Translations under genes and position numbers: made by a program | Notes under the pieces: model-generated | The model's database searches: none | What the model was told of the DNA's origin: nothing | The model's input: only the letters and a program-made list of their open reading frames with translations | In this document: positions 9,136 through 18,058 of the stretch, in pieces | Position numbering within the stretch: the stretch's first letter is position 1 | Layout: each line of letters begins with the position of its first letter | Assembly: GCA_963756025.1 (NCBI GenBank) | Contig: CAVWMF010000007.1 | Location: forward strand, 248,001-312,000 | Length of the DNA stretch: 64,000 bases | Reading direction: 5' to 3' | Source of the DNA: Bog-473 sp963756025 | Lineage (GTDB): Bacteria > Actinomycetota > Acidimicrobiia > Acidimicrobiales > RAAP-2

Positions 9136-10089
9136 CTACGCCGGAGGAGAGGTCCACGCCTCGACCATCAGGCGCGACAGCTCCCAGAGGCGGTGGGCCG
9201 TGTCGGGATCAGCCACAGAGGCATCGAAGCCCGACCATGCATGCACAGTGGGGCCAGCCGGCACGGCTTCGTCGCAATCCTCGAGGACGAGGCCTCCTCG
9301 GCCTTCGAGCTCCGGTGCCGTCGCCGCCCACATCGTCGTTGCGGCTGCCTGTGCCACCGTCTTGAGCATGGGATTCGGCCGCCCTTCTTCGTCCATGAAC
9401 CCGATCGCGCGTTTGAGCTCCTCACCGTGGTAGCGCTGTAGTCCCGTCAAGGCCGAGCCGGGCAGCACTGCATTGGCCGTGATCCCCTCGCGGCCCCAAC
9501 GGCGCGTTGCTTCCTGCGCGAAAAGGATGTTCGCACTCTTCGACTCGCCGTAGGCCAGGCCCCAGGAGTGTTCCCGGGTCTGCCACTGCAGGTCGTCGAG
9601 GTGCACGTGATTCCCCTTATGGGCGGCCGAGCTCACGACGACGAGGCGCGCGCCGCGCTCGACCATATGGTCGTGCAGCAGCTGGGCCAGGAGAAAATGG
9701 CCAAGGTGATTCGTGGCGAAGCGGAGCTCGAAGCCGTTCGGCAAGTGCGAGTCGGGGGTATTCGAAACGCCGGCGTTGGCGACGAGGAGATCAACCGGTC
9801 CGGAGACCCCGGCCGCGAAGGCGGCGACAGAATCGAGGTCCCGCAGGTCCAGGTGCCGGACCTCGAGCTCGCCGCGTCCGACGGGGGCGAGAGCCCGGGC
9901 AACGTCCTCACCGGAGGCGATGTCCCGCACGGCGAGGATGACGTCGGCGCCGGCGACCGCAAGGCCGCGCGCGGTCTCGACCCCGATGCCCGACGAAGCT
10001 CCGGTGACGATGGCGACGCGACCTGTGAGATCAGTCGCCCGAGCCACCTGCTCGGCCGTCGTTTCGCGGTCGAAACGGATGGTCGTCAA
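9136..10089 (-). CDS. Short-chain dehydrogenase/reductase (retinol-dehydrogenase-like)
   Basis: About 317 residues with a classical Rossmann start: the cofactor loop GASSGIG follows GRVAIVT, the NAG motif lies in LVANAGVS, and the active-site pair is in YGESKSAN (Tyr-x3-Lys). The ASK-like segment, the LDLRDLDSV stretch and the length recall the WWOX/retinol-dehydrogenase branch of NAD(P)-dependent SDRs, which oxidise or reduce alcohol/carbonyl groups. No ATG is suitably placed. TTG at 10089 overlaps the upstream stop as TTGA, giving translational coupling to the DUF7064/7065-like gene. A GTG 15 codons later is an alternative start. Confidence 0.88.
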   Translation of the reverse strand: MTTIRFDRETTAEQVARATDLTGRVAIVTGASSGIGVETARGLAVAGADVILAVRDIASGEDVARALAPVGRGELEVRHLDLRDLDSVAAFAAGVSGPVDLLVANAGVSNTPDSHLPNGFELRFATNHLGHFLLAQLLHDHMVERGARLVVVSSAAHKGNHVHLDDLQWQTREHSWGLAYGESKSANILFAQEATRRWGREGITANAVLPGSALTGLQRYHGEELKRAIGFMDEEGRPNPMLKTVAQAAATTMWAATAPELEGRGGLVLEDCDEAVPAGPTVHAWSGFDASVADPDTAHRLWELSRLMVEAWTSPPA

Positions 10090-11123
10090 GCCAAATTCTT
10101 CGGCGCCGTCGACCGCTCCAGCATGCCGGTCCCGACCTCGCCATCCCAGCTGTACCGGGCAATGGCCTGCTGAAGTTGAAGACCACCTCCGACTTCTGGC
10201 GGCATGACGTGGAACGTCGACACGACCGTCGTGCCGCCGATCGACACGTTCTCGCCCTTCTCGGTCTGCAGGACACACGGCACGCCCTCGCCTGCGGGAA
10301 CGAGGGTGCGAAGCCAGGGCGCATCAACGACGCGCGCGGGGATGAGCCGGCCATCACCCTCGAAGATGTAGCCCTCGTTGTACGTGTCCTTGCCGTCGTC
10401 GCGCGGTGGGTAGGCGATATAGGCGAACCCGCGGCCACTCGGGAACAAGCCGGCCTGCCAGGCGTGGCCGCGTAACTTGGCCACCCGGCGGATGCTCTGA
10501 CGGCGGATCCGGTTCGCCCCTCCATTGATCTCGTAGGTCTCGTCGCCGACGCGGAGTGTGCCGGTCGCCCGGCTCAGCTGTTCGAATCGCCAGGGGTGGC
10601 CCATGAGGTCACCCTCCTCCTGGGTGTCGAGCACCCGCTTGGCCTCTTCGAGCAGGGCGCCGTTCGTCCACGGAGGCACGGCGGGCCGGATGTCGACCTC
10701 GAGGTGGATCGGGATCGCTGCTCCCTGCCCGGGCATGGCGCCATCCATCTGGGCCTTGGCCGAGCTCACAGTGGCGTCGCCGTCCACGCGCAGGCGCAGA
10801 TGGCCGAACGGCTCGATGAGCTCGAACGACAGGGGTCCGGCGCCAAGCACGCGGGATTTCCCATCTGCCCCCGATGGGTCGTGCACGGGGCCCGGCCCGA
10901 AGATGTTGAAGACACGACCATCGGCGAACGCCACGTTCACCTGGATGTCGTGGGTATCCCATTGATCGGCCACGGCCTCCACACCGATCCGGGGCAATCC
11001 GAACTCCATGCCGTCGTCCCAGATCCACGCATTGACGGACTCTCGCATCTCGGGATTCGCCGGCTGCTCGGCAAAGACGAACTCAAGGTCGTCGCTGAGG
11101 CCCCCCGTCAGATCAATCGCCAC
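10086..11123 (-). CDS. DUF7064/DUF7065-like protein of unknown function
   Basis: A 345-residue cytoplasmic protein without signal peptide or membrane segments. I recognise it only as resembling actinobacterial proteins annotated as DUF7064/7065, which look like beta-barrel (AttH/CrtC-like) folds; this placement is from memory and uncertain. A Gly-His-Ala-Trp motif in KLRGHAWQAG is in the same relative position as Asp-His-Ser-Trp of the second family member at 57365-58531. The GTG start follows a strong ribosome site (ggggagggttt). It is translationally coupled to the SDR, so the pair probably acts on one substrate. An inverted repeat that may be an operator lies 68 bp upstream. Confidence 0.6.
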   Translation of the reverse strand: MAIDLTGGLSDDLEFVFAEQPANPEMRESVNAWIWDDGMEFGLPRIGVEAVADQWDTHDIQVNVAFADGRVFNIFGPGPVHDPSGADGKSRVLGAGPLSFELIEPFGHLRLRVDGDATVSSAKAQMDGAMPGQGAAIPIHLEVDIRPAVPPWTNGALLEEAKRVLDTQEEGDLMGHPWRFEQLSRATGTLRVGDETYEINGGANRIRRQSIRRVAKLRGHAWQAGLFPSGRGFAYIAYPPRDDGKDTYNEGYIFEGDGRLIPARVVDAPWLRTLVPAGEGVPCVLQTEKGENVSIGGTTVVSTFHVMPPEVGGGLQLQQAIARYSWDGEVGTGMLERSTAPKNLA

Positions 11124-11190
11124 AAACCCTCCCCGTTCGTTGACACGCCGTGTCGTTCTCCTCGACAGGATATCGAGAGTGAGGGCACAT

Positions 11191-11213
11191 ATTCAATCTA
11201 AATATGATTGAAT
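11191..11213. promoter_or_regulatory. Perfect 8-bp inverted repeat, candidate operator
   Basis: ATTCAATC and GATTGAAT form a perfect inverted repeat around the 7-bp AT-rich spacer TAAATAT. It is the most AT-rich stretch in the 120 bp between the divergent DUF7064/7065-like gene and the family 5 solute-binding protein. Size and symmetry fit a dimeric helix-turn-helix regulator of TetR or GntR type; no cognate regulator gene is adjacent. Confidence 0.5.
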
Positions 11214-11243
11214 ACGTCAGGAATGGACCACGGGAGGTCACCC

Positions 11244-12818
11244 ATGAAGGTTACGAGTTGCTACCGGTCGCTCGTCTGCGCCCTGTTGCTGCTGCCGCTC
11301 CTGGGGCTCCTCGCCTCCCCTTCGAGTGGTGCGAGCGAGCACTCGACTTCGGCGGGCTACGACCCGAACGGTGTCATGAAGTACGCCCTCGACCTGAGCC
11401 TTCCCGTCGCGTTCGACCCCGTGAAGGCGACCATCGACGACACAGGAAACATGCTCGGTCAGCTCCTGTACGACTCGCTTCTCCGACCGCAACCCAACGG
11501 CAGCCTCGCGCCCGAGTTGGCGACGGCAGCCACCATCGTCGACCCGAGCACCATATCGATCAAGCTCCGGTCGGGAGTGCAGTTCCAAGACGGAACGCCT
11601 CTGAATGCGGCAGCCGTCAAGTTCACCATCCTCCGCAACAGCGCTTCGACCAGCGTCGCCTTCCCCGCCCCTATCCACGACGTCTCGTCGATAGATCTGA
11701 ACGGCAACCTCGGCCTCACGATCCACCTGTCCCAACCTGACGCCGGAGCCTTCTACCCCCTTTTGGCCGACATGTCGACCATGCCGCTGTCGCCCACCGC
11801 CGTGGCGAAGAACGACCCCAACCCCGTGACCAATCCGTTGGGCGCCGGGCCATTCCGGGTCAAGCAGTACGTGGAGAATCAGAGCTTGAACCTGGTCAAG
11901 AACAAGAAGTACTGGAATGCGAAGAACATCAAGCTCGCTGGCATCGACTTCGTCAGTGAGGCGAGCAACACCCCCTCATCCATCAATGCCCTCCGGGCCG
12001 GAACGGTCGACGCCATCACCTCGAATATCACGCAGGTCGGGGCCCTCAAGGGCGGGGGCATCGCGACCTCGCTCGCCAGCAGCACGACGTCCAAACTCTA
12101 TTTCCCCCTTTGCGCCACCAAAGGCCCGCTGGCGAACGTGCGGGTGCGCCAAGCCCTCAGTGACGGACTGAACCGCAACGCCATCAACCAGGCTCTCGTC
12201 GGCGGTAAAGGCGAGCTCGCGTGGGCGCTCGTCCCGTCTTCGAGCAATCTCTTTCCCTCCGACCTCAAGAACTACTACGCCTACAATCCGGCCAAGGCGA
12301 AGAAGCTCCTGGCCCAGGCCGGCTACGCCAAGGGCTTGACGCTGACGATGGCGCCGGGGGTGAGCACCGACCTCCAGCAGATGGCCGAGATCGCCCAGCA
12401 GGAATGGAAGAAGATCGGTGTCACGCTGGAGCTGACGAATACGAGCCCCGCTTCGTACGTGCAGGACGTATTCGTGAATCACCTCTACAACCTGACCGAC
12501 GCCGATGTGGTGCGGAACGGCTTGGACGCGATCTCCTTCATCTACACCCCGGGTCACCTGGGTGACCTGTGCGGCTATGACAACCCGGCGCTCGATGCGA
12601 TGGTGACCCAGATGAGCGGCCTCGCTTCGACTGATCCCCAGTACATCGCGCTGTGGAAGAAGGCACAGGAATTCATCGTCAAGAACGCCCTGGACGTGTG
12701 GGGCGTGTGGCTCCCGACGGTGATCGCGTACAACAGCAACCGTGTCGGCGGAATCGTGACGGTCTTCCCGGGCGTCACGGCATACCCGGACTTTTTCACG
12801 GCGTACGTGAAGAAGTAG
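11244..12818 (+). CDS. ABC-type substrate-binding protein, family 5 (oligopeptide/nickel type)
   Basis: A 524-residue SBP_bac_5 family protein. A Sec signal peptide (residues about 1-32, hydrophobic core CALLLLPLLGLLA) is followed by the family pattern LGQLLYDSLLRPQPNG and LRSGVQFQDGTPLNA. These proteins bind peptides, sugars, opines or other small compounds outside the cell for an ABC importer. The ATG at 11244 has gggagg 6 bp upstream; the longer frame begins at a weak TTG. No lipobox Cys is visible at the signal peptide end. No permease or ATPase gene lies in the window, so its transporter must be encoded elsewhere or it works alone. Confidence 0.9.
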   Translation: MKVTSCYRSLVCALLLLPLLGLLASPSSGASEHSTSAGYDPNGVMKYALDLSLPVAFDPVKATIDDTGNMLGQLLYDSLLRPQPNGSLAPELATAATIVDPSTISIKLRSGVQFQDGTPLNAAAVKFTILRNSASTSVAFPAPIHDVSSIDLNGNLGLTIHLSQPDAGAFYPLLADMSTMPLSPTAVAKNDPNPVTNPLGAGPFRVKQYVENQSLNLVKNKKYWNAKNIKLAGIDFVSEASNTPSSINALRAGTVDAITSNITQVGALKGGGIATSLASSTTSKLYFPLCATKGPLANVRVRQALSDGLNRNAINQALVGGKGELAWALVPSSSNLFPSDLKNYYAYNPAKAKKLLAQAGYAKGLTLTMAPGVSTDLQQMAEIAQQEWKKIGVTLELTNTSPASYVQDVFVNHLYNLTDADVVRNGLDAISFIYTPGHLGDLCGYDNPALDAMVTQMSGLASTDPQYIALWKKAQEFIVKNALDVWGVWLPTVIAYNSNRVGGIVTVFPGVTAYPDFFTAYVKK

Positions 12819-12923
12819 CCGACCCCCGCTGGCCGGGCTCTGACGAAGAGCCCGTTGGGAGATAGCATCGGAACCGCGTCAATCATTGGACGAAGTCCCA
12901 GGTCCAGCCAGAGGAGGATCACC

Positions 12924-14190
12924 ATGCCGCTCAGCGTGAACTACCCGGTGTTCGATGCCGACAATCACATGTACGAGACGACGGATGCGTTCACCAAGTA
13001 TCTGCCGGCCGAGTACTCGGGCCTCGTGAAGTTCGTCGAGGTGAACGGCCGCACGAAGATCGCCCTGCGCAATGTGATCAGCAACTACATCCCGAATCCG
13101 ACGTTCAACAAGGTAGCCCCTCCCGGTGCGCAGGAGCTGGAGTTCCGGATTAAGAACCCGTCCTCGAAGCACTCCATCGGTACCACCGTCGGGCTCGACA
13201 CAAAATCAAAGCACGAGCCGCGCCTGCCCGGCATGCCGCCCGCGCTACATCGAGTCGCCACCGGCGTTCTTCAACCCCGAAGACCGCGTCGTCCTGATGG
13301 ACGAACTGGGCGTCGACCGGGCCATGATGTGGCCCACCCTGGCCAGCCTGCTCGAGGAGCGCCTGGCGGACGACCCGAAGGCAACCGCGGTCGTGGTGCA
13401 TGCACTGAACGAGTGGATGCACGAGCACTGGACCTTCAACTTCGACAACCGCATTTTTGCCACCCCGGTCATCAACCTGTCGATCCTCGACGAGGCAATC
13501 CGCGAACTGGATTACGTGGTCGAACGCGGGGCCCGCGCCATCCTGATCCGGCCCGCCCCGGTGCCCGACTATGGCGGACGGCGCCGCTCGCTCGCCCTGC
13601 CCGAGTACGATCCTTTCTGGACCCGCGTGCAGGAGTCCGGCGTGCTCGTCGGCATGCACTCCTCCGACGACGGATCACAGCGCTACATCAACGAATGGGA
13701 CGGGCTGCTGTCGGAGTTCAGCGCGTTCACCGGGAAGAGCATGTTCTCCCAGTTGGTGGACAGCGAGTACCGCAACATTCGGGACACGGTCTACTCCATC
13801 ATCGGCCACGGACTGGCGACCCGGTTCCCCGATGTGCGGTTCATGCCGGTCGAGAACGGGAGCCAGTGGGTCCCGACCGCCATCAAGCAATTCCAGAAGC
13901 TCTACGACCGCAGCCCGCGCGGATTCGATGAGGACCCGATGGTGACGTTCCGGCGTTCGATCATCATCCACCCCTTCTTCGAGGAGGACGTCCTCAACAT
14001 CGTCGAGCTCGTGGGTGCGGACAACGTCGTGTTCGGCTCGGATTACCCCCACCCCGAGGGGCTCTCGGAGCCCCTGTCATTCATTGAGGAGATTGAGCCG
14101 CTGTCCGACGTGGACAAGGCCAAGATCATGGGGGGCACCCTTTCGGTCCTGATGCGGTGCGATCCCAACGAGAAGGTCGTCGCGGCCTGA
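12924..14190 (+). pseudogene. Amidohydrolase-2 family gene with one frameshift
   Basis: The start (ATG 12924, gaggagg 6 bp upstream) reads in one frame through FDADNHMYETTDAF to about residue 105. The homology then continues in the next frame from PRYIESPPAFFNPEDRVV to the stop at 14190. The switch fits one extra C in the CCC at 13239-13241. Removing it restores a 421-residue protein with the N-terminal metal site (DADNH, where the family usually has DxH) and the C-terminal GSDYPHPEG. It is closest in the window to the intact gene at 50677-51855 (FDSHYYEATDAF). Because the rest is well conserved, a sequencing indel is as likely as true loss. Confidence 0.85.
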
Positions 14191-14200
14191 CGCAGCACGC

Positions 14201-14221
14201 ACCGGACCGGGCCGGTCCGGT
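14201..14221. terminator. Ten-bp GC inverted repeat between convergent genes
   Basis: ACCGGACCGG and CCGGTCCGGT are perfect inverted copies separated by one G, followed by three more CCGGT units to about 14231. The repeat occupies the 48 bp between the convergent stops of the amidohydrolase and GlcG-like genes, so it may end transcription from both sides. No T-tract follows, and the one-base loop means the real hairpin must open some of the stem. Confidence 0.35.
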
Positions 14222-14238
14222 CCGGTCCGGTCGACGGC

Positions 14239-14639
14239 CTACTCAGACAGGATCCGGGCCACGGCGTCCGCCCCGGCCTGCGCGATTTCCCCGTCAATCT
14301 CCTTGGTGACTCCGCTCACGGCGACCGCACCAATGACGTCGCCGTCGACCGCGATGGGCACAGCTCCTTCGAAGGGGGCCATGCCCGGCAGGCCGACCAG
14401 ACCGATGAGACCCTCGTCGACGCTCGTCTCGAAGTGCTTGGACGGACGCCGGAATACCGCCGAGCTCTGCGCCTTCATGATCGCAACCTGCACGGTGCCC
14501 ACCGATACGCCGTTTCCCGCTCGAAGTAGATGAGGTAGCCGCCTGCGTCGACAATGGCAAGATCGATGGCAAATCCCTTCTGATGGGCGTACTCCGTGCA
14601 GACGCCCGCGATCCGCTTTGCGAGTTCCAACGTCAACAC
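14239..14639 (-). pseudogene. GlcG/HbpS-like (DUF336) gene with one frameshift
   Basis: Two overlapping frames together give a complete, roughly 133-residue GlcG/HbpS family protein. The N-terminal LTLELAKRIAG and AIVDAGGYLIYFER are in one frame. The rest (GNGVSVGTVQVAIMKAQ, LPGMAPFEGAVPI, GAVAVSGVT) is in another. One base is missing in the TTTCCC run at 14513-14518 (plus strand). Family members are small proteins that bind haem or small ligands and often accompany catabolic genes, with unclear roles. The likely GTG start at 14639 overlaps the 5' end of the divergent P450 remnant by about 20 bp, an odd arrangement suggesting a rearrangement junction. Confidence 0.75.
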
Positions 14640-15824
14640 TCTGGGATCCGTACGATTACGGCCTCCACCGGGACCCCCACCCCATCTGGGGCAGGATGAT
14701 GGCCGAGGCACCGCTGTACCGCAACGAACAACTCGACTTTTGGGCCGTCACCCGGTTCGACGACGTGCTCAACCGTCTCGTTGACGGAAGGCTTTCTCAT
14801 CCGCGCAGGGGGATCAGCTCGAGGTCATTCGCGGCGGCCCCATTCCTGATGCACAGAACTCCATCATTTTCAACGACGCGCCGTACCACACGTCACTGCG
14901 ACGTCTCTTGAGCCGAGCCTTCACGCCGCGCAGTGTCAGTGACCTCGAGCCGGTGACCCGCCAGTTCACCCGCGAGTTGCTCGACGAACACTCTGGAGCG
15001 ACGACCTTCGACTACGTCGAGGACTTCGGGAGCCGTCTCCCGGGAATGGTCATCGCGGCCATGCTCGGCATTCCGCGAGAGTGACCGCGACTATGTCCGC
15101 CGCACGACGGATGAGCAGTTGCACCGGGAACCCGGCGAACGCGACATGGAGAGCCACCATCGCGTGGGGGCTGAACTCGTCGCCTACTACGGAGCGCAAC
15201 TGGCCGAGCGTCGCAAAAGCCCCGCGAGGACATGATGAGCGCTCTGCTGGAAGCGGAGATCACCGAGGATGACGGCACTTCTCGCAAGCTGACAGACGAA
15301 GAGGCCGTCGCCTTCATCAAGCTGCTGTCGAGCGCCGGCAACGAAACGACGGCCAAACTCATCGGATGGATCGGTTCGACGCTGGCCGATTTCCCCGGCG
15401 AGCGGGCCAGGCTGGTCAAGGAGAAGGACCTCATCCGCAACGGCATCGAGGAGATCCTGCGTTACGAGCCGCCCGCGCTATGCCCGGCCCGCGTCGCCCG
15501 GCGCGAGGTGGTGCTGCACGGGGAGGTCGTCCCCGTCGGGGGGGTCGTCATTTTCATTCAGGCGGCAACGGGCCGTCGACCCCCGCCAATTCCCCGAACC
15601 CGACCGCCTCGACGTGGCGCGGAAGATCGAACGTCATCTTTGCTTCGGCTTCGGCCCGCACGTCTGCTCTCGGCGCACCACTGGCCCGGCTCGAAGGGCG
15701 CATCGCCCCCGAAGAGACGTTGGCTCGATTCCCCGAGTGGGACGTCGACCGGGAAGGATGCGACATCGTCCACACCGGGAGTGCGGTGCGGGGCTACGCG
15801 AAGCTCCCGATCCGCGTCGGATGA
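14618..15824 (+). pseudogene. Cytochrome P450 gene broken by at least five frame slips
   Basis: The P450 homology spans the normal length (about 400 codons) but changes frame near 14817, 15080, 15220, 15570 and 15667. Recognisable pieces in order are the N-terminal DPHPIWGRMMAEAPLY, the helix segment NDAPYHTSLRRLLSRAFTPR, GMVIAAMLGIP, the I-helix SAGNETTAKLIGW, the ExxR region EEILRYEPPA, the haem loop CFGFGPHVC with Cys codon at 15665-15667, and APLARLEGRIAPEE. All key residues survive and no large deletion is present. Either decay is very recent or the sequence has indel errors. The third P450 in the window by similarity to the 1517 and 19466 genes. Confidence 0.85.
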
Positions 15825-15852
15825 CCCAGCGCTCTGCCGGTACCGGAGCACT

Positions 15853-16542
15853 TCACGGCGGCGGGGAAACGACCACAGGCAGAAGCCCGACGGCCCGCTC
15901 CGCCAATTGGACCAGTGCGGCGACCACCTCGGTGACGACCCCATCCTGACGGGGCACGAGCTGATCCCCGAATTCTCCGATCCCGCGTAGTCCCGGCGGC
16001 AGTTCGATCTGGATGCCCCGCCCCGAAGGCAGATTGGCGGGGTTGTCGGGATGGAACCCGAGCCGCACTCGTTCGTCGGCGACACGGTAACCCTCGAAAC
16101 GGTCGGCGAGCAGCAGGCGCGCCGCCTCCAGGAGCTCGGCGTTCAGTCCGCCGACGATGATCCCTCGCAGCGGCCCCGTCTGGCTTCCGCGCCGCGCCGG
16201 GCCGTACGGATCGACGACCAGACCGCGGATCGGATCGACCCAGAGAGCGAAACTATCGCGCCCGAACCCGTGCACCGAGATCGCGATGCCGATGTGCTGC
16301 AAGAACGCCCGCAGGTGCGCGGAGTGGGCGGGATCGTGGTGGCGTGAGGTCAGATGGACCCGGAGGCCGGCTGGTTGGACGATGGCGTAATAGGACGCTC
16401 CCGCCTCCTCCGCGGCCCGGCGGGCGATCTGGTCGGTGCCGCGGTCCTGTGACCCGCCGTGCAGCGCCATGAATCCGACCCGGGAACGCAGGGTGCACTC
16501 CTCTGTCACGCCGGGGAGGGTGAGGAGTTCGGCCAGATCCAC
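15853..16542 (-). CDS. Poly-gamma-glutamate hydrolase-like zinc peptidase
   Basis: About 229 residues from GTG 16542. The region GFMALHGGSQDRGTDQ followed by AAEEAGASYYAI, HLTSRHHDP and ISVHGFGRD matches the phage-derived poly-gamma-glutamate hydrolase family (PghP/DUF867), a carboxypeptidase-like zinc fold whose metal ligands are the His of ALHGG, a following acidic residue and the His of SVHG. No signal peptide is apparent, so it may act in the cytoplasm. The upstream part of the long open frame is antisense to the next gene and not coding. It is divergent from the 153-residue gene at 16600 across a short AT-rich region. Confidence 0.75.
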   Translation of the reverse strand: MDLAELLTLPGVTEECTLRSRVGFMALHGGSQDRGTDQIARRAAEEAGASYYAIVQPAGLRVHLTSRHHDPAHSAHLRAFLQHIGIAISVHGFGRDSFALWVDPIRGLVVDPYGPARRGSQTGPLRGIIVGGLNAELLEAARLLLADRFEGYRVADERVRLGFHPDNPANLPSGRGIQIELPPGLRGIGEFGDQLVPRQDGVVTEVVAALVQLAERAVGLLPVVVSPPP

Positions 16543-16573
16543 CCTTTCAGGGTGCCACTCCCGCGCTCCGAAT

Positions 16574-16599
16574 GTAATGTAATTCTGTAATCTGGTAAT
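16574..16599 (+). promoter_or_regulatory. Four GTAAT repeats forming a probable leaderless promoter
   Basis: GTAAT occurs at 16574, 16579, 16587 and 16595, the last directly abutting the ATG at 16600. TGTAAT/TAATCT here could serve as a -10 element with transcription starting at or near the ATG, giving a leaderless mRNA. The same GTAAT-ATG arrangement precedes the Rrf2 gene at 18059, suggesting both units are read or controlled by the same factor. Confidence 0.45.
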
Positions 16600-17061
16600 A
16601 TGCATACTGAGATCCAGGAGTTCTTCGACCGGAAGACGCCTGCAGGGTGGTTCTCCGGCCCCCCGCAAATCGAGCAGGATGACGAGGAGATCCTCTGCGT
16701 GGGGGTGCTGCCGGCCGGCACGCTCGTCGAGGACTTCCGCGAGGGAACCCGAGCCGACCGGGTGTCCATCGCCACCGAAGCCGAGACCCGCTTTCACCGC
16801 AAGGTCTCGTGGGGGGTGGAGCTGGACGGGCACACGACGTTGTTCACGACGCGTGCGACGCCGGTCACGACCCGGCTTCGCCTCCAAGAGCGGGCGGTTC
16901 TCGACACCCTCATCAACTCGGGTATTGCCCGCAGCCGCAGCGAGGCGCTGACCTGGTGCGTGAAGTTGGTAGGACGACACCAGGCCGAGTGGTTGGATGA
17001 TCTCCGCGATGCCCTCGTCAGCGTGGAACGGGTCCGGACCGAGGGGCCGACATTGCTATGA
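16600..17061 (+). CDS. Unknown 153-residue protein coupled to a protease
   Basis: I do not recognise a family for this protein. The N-terminal half is acidic (QIEQDDEEIL) with a Pro/Gly-rich TPAGWFSGPP segment. The C-terminal half, roughly residues 88-140, is helical and basic, with LRLQERAVLDTLINSG and ARSRSEALTWCVKLV. This is reminiscent of a ribbon-helix-helix dimerisation region, but I would not assign DNA binding from this alone. There is no signal peptide or membrane helix. Its stop overlaps the start of the HtrA-like protease as ATGA, so the two are translationally coupled and probably act together, for example as substrate, adaptor or regulator of the protease. Confidence 0.8.
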   Translation: MHTEIQEFFDRKTPAGWFSGPPQIEQDDEEILCVGVLPAGTLVEDFREGTRADRVSIATEAETRFHRKVSWGVELDGHTTLFTTRATPVTTRLRLQERAVLDTLINSGIARSRSEALTWCVKLVGRHQAEWLDDLRDALVSVERVRTEGPTLL

Positions 17062-17999
17062 CCGAACTTCTCATCCAGAACCCCCCGACAGATGCAGAGG
17101 CGCTCGATGCCTACTCGGCGATCGTCACCTCGGTGGCGGAGCGCGTGGTTCCTTCGGTGGCGGCGCTCCGTATCGGCCGCCGCGGCCAGGAAGGGACGGG
17201 AAGCGGGGTGGTCGTGAGCGCGGACGGCTACATGGTCACTTCGGCCCACGTCGTCGCCACGGCGGGGCACGGCACTGCGGCCTTCGCTGATGGCCGGGAG
17301 TCCGACTTCGAGGTGGTCGGGCGCGACCGTCTCTCCGACCTGGCGGTCGTGCGGACCAATATCACGGACCTGCCCCGGGTCGAGCTCGGGGACGCGAATC
17401 AGATCCGGGTCGGACAGTTGGTCGTCGCCGTCGGTAACCCGAGAGGACTCGCCGGTTCCGTGACGGCGGGAGTGGTGAGCGCGCTCGGTCGCTCCCTGCC
17501 CGCCGGTGGGCGGGTGGTCGAAAATGTGATCCAGACCGACGCCGCCCTGAATCCCGGCAACTCCGGCGGGGCACTGGTGGATTCCCGAGCCCGCCTGATC
17601 GGTGTGAACACCGCACTCGCAGGGTTCGGGCTCGGTCTGGCTGTGCCGATCAACCCGACCACGCTCGGCTTCGTCAGCGCTCTGATGCGTGATGGACGGG
17701 TGCGTCGGGCCTATCTCGGCGTCGTCGGTGGTGGACGCCCGCTGGCCCCGCGGCAGATCGATATGTTCGGCCAGCGCTCCGGAGTCGGCGTCTCCGAGAT
17801 CGCGGCGGGGAGCCCGGCCGAGGCGGCCGGCCTCCAGCCCACAGACACCATCCTGGGCATCGAGGGAGTTGCCACGGAAAGCAGCGGCGACCTGCAGCGT
17901 CTCATGGGACCCGAGGTCATCGGTCGACCCGTCACCCTCCGGGTCCTCCGGGAAAATGCGGCAATCGACGTCGTCGTCGTGCCCACCGAACTGAGCTGA
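17058..17999 (+). CDS. HtrA/DegP-like serine protease with PDZ domain, apparently cytoplasmic
   Basis: A 313-residue trypsin-like protease. The catalytic triad is intact: His64 in TSAHVV, Asp94 in LSDLAVV, and Ser169 in NPGNSGGALV. A PDZ domain follows at about residues 215-310 (SEIAAGSPAEAAGLQPTD). HtrA proteases normally carry a signal peptide or an N-terminal membrane anchor. This one has neither, the protease domain beginning about 25 residues in, so it should act in the cytoplasm. It overlaps the preceding unknown gene by 4 bp. The next gene is an Rrf2 regulator after 59 bp. Substrates are unknown. Confidence 0.93.
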   Translation: MTELLIQNPPTDAEALDAYSAIVTSVAERVVPSVAALRIGRRGQEGTGSGVVVSADGYMVTSAHVVATAGHGTAAFADGRESDFEVVGRDRLSDLAVVRTNITDLPRVELGDANQIRVGQLVVAVGNPRGLAGSVTAGVVSALGRSLPAGGRVVENVIQTDAALNPGNSGGALVDSRARLIGVNTALAGFGLGLAVPINPTTLGFVSALMRDGRVRRAYLGVVGGGRPLAPRQIDMFGQRSGVGVSEIAAGSPAEAAGLQPTDTILGIEGVATESSGDLQRLMGPEVIGRPVTLRVLRENAAIDVVVVPTELS

Positions 18000-18030
18000 A
18001 CCGCCGTAGGCCTCCCTCCCACTTGTAAGG

Positions 18031-18058
18031 GATATTATAGATAGTTAATATCTGTAAT
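18031..18058. promoter_or_regulatory. Inverted repeat overlapping the Rrf2 gene start
   Basis: GATATTA (18031-18037) and TAATATC (18046-18052) are perfect inverted copies with an 8-bp spacer, followed by GTAAT immediately before the ATG at 18059. The AT-rich block contains several possible -10 boxes, so the Rrf2 transcript is probably leaderless and the repeat would cover the promoter. This is a natural place for autorepression by the Rrf2 protein. Confidence 0.55.

Noticed and set aside
14201..14231. Tandem CCGGT units considered as a CRISPR-like or IS-end repeat.
   Set aside because: Units are only 5 bp and contiguous, with no spacers, no transposase and no direct-repeat target duplication; a GC hairpin between convergent genes explains it.
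16543..16980. N-terminal extension of the poly-gamma-glutamate hydrolase-like gene.
   Set aside because: It is antisense to the 153-residue gene that is coupled to the protease, and the family similarity begins only after GTG 16542.
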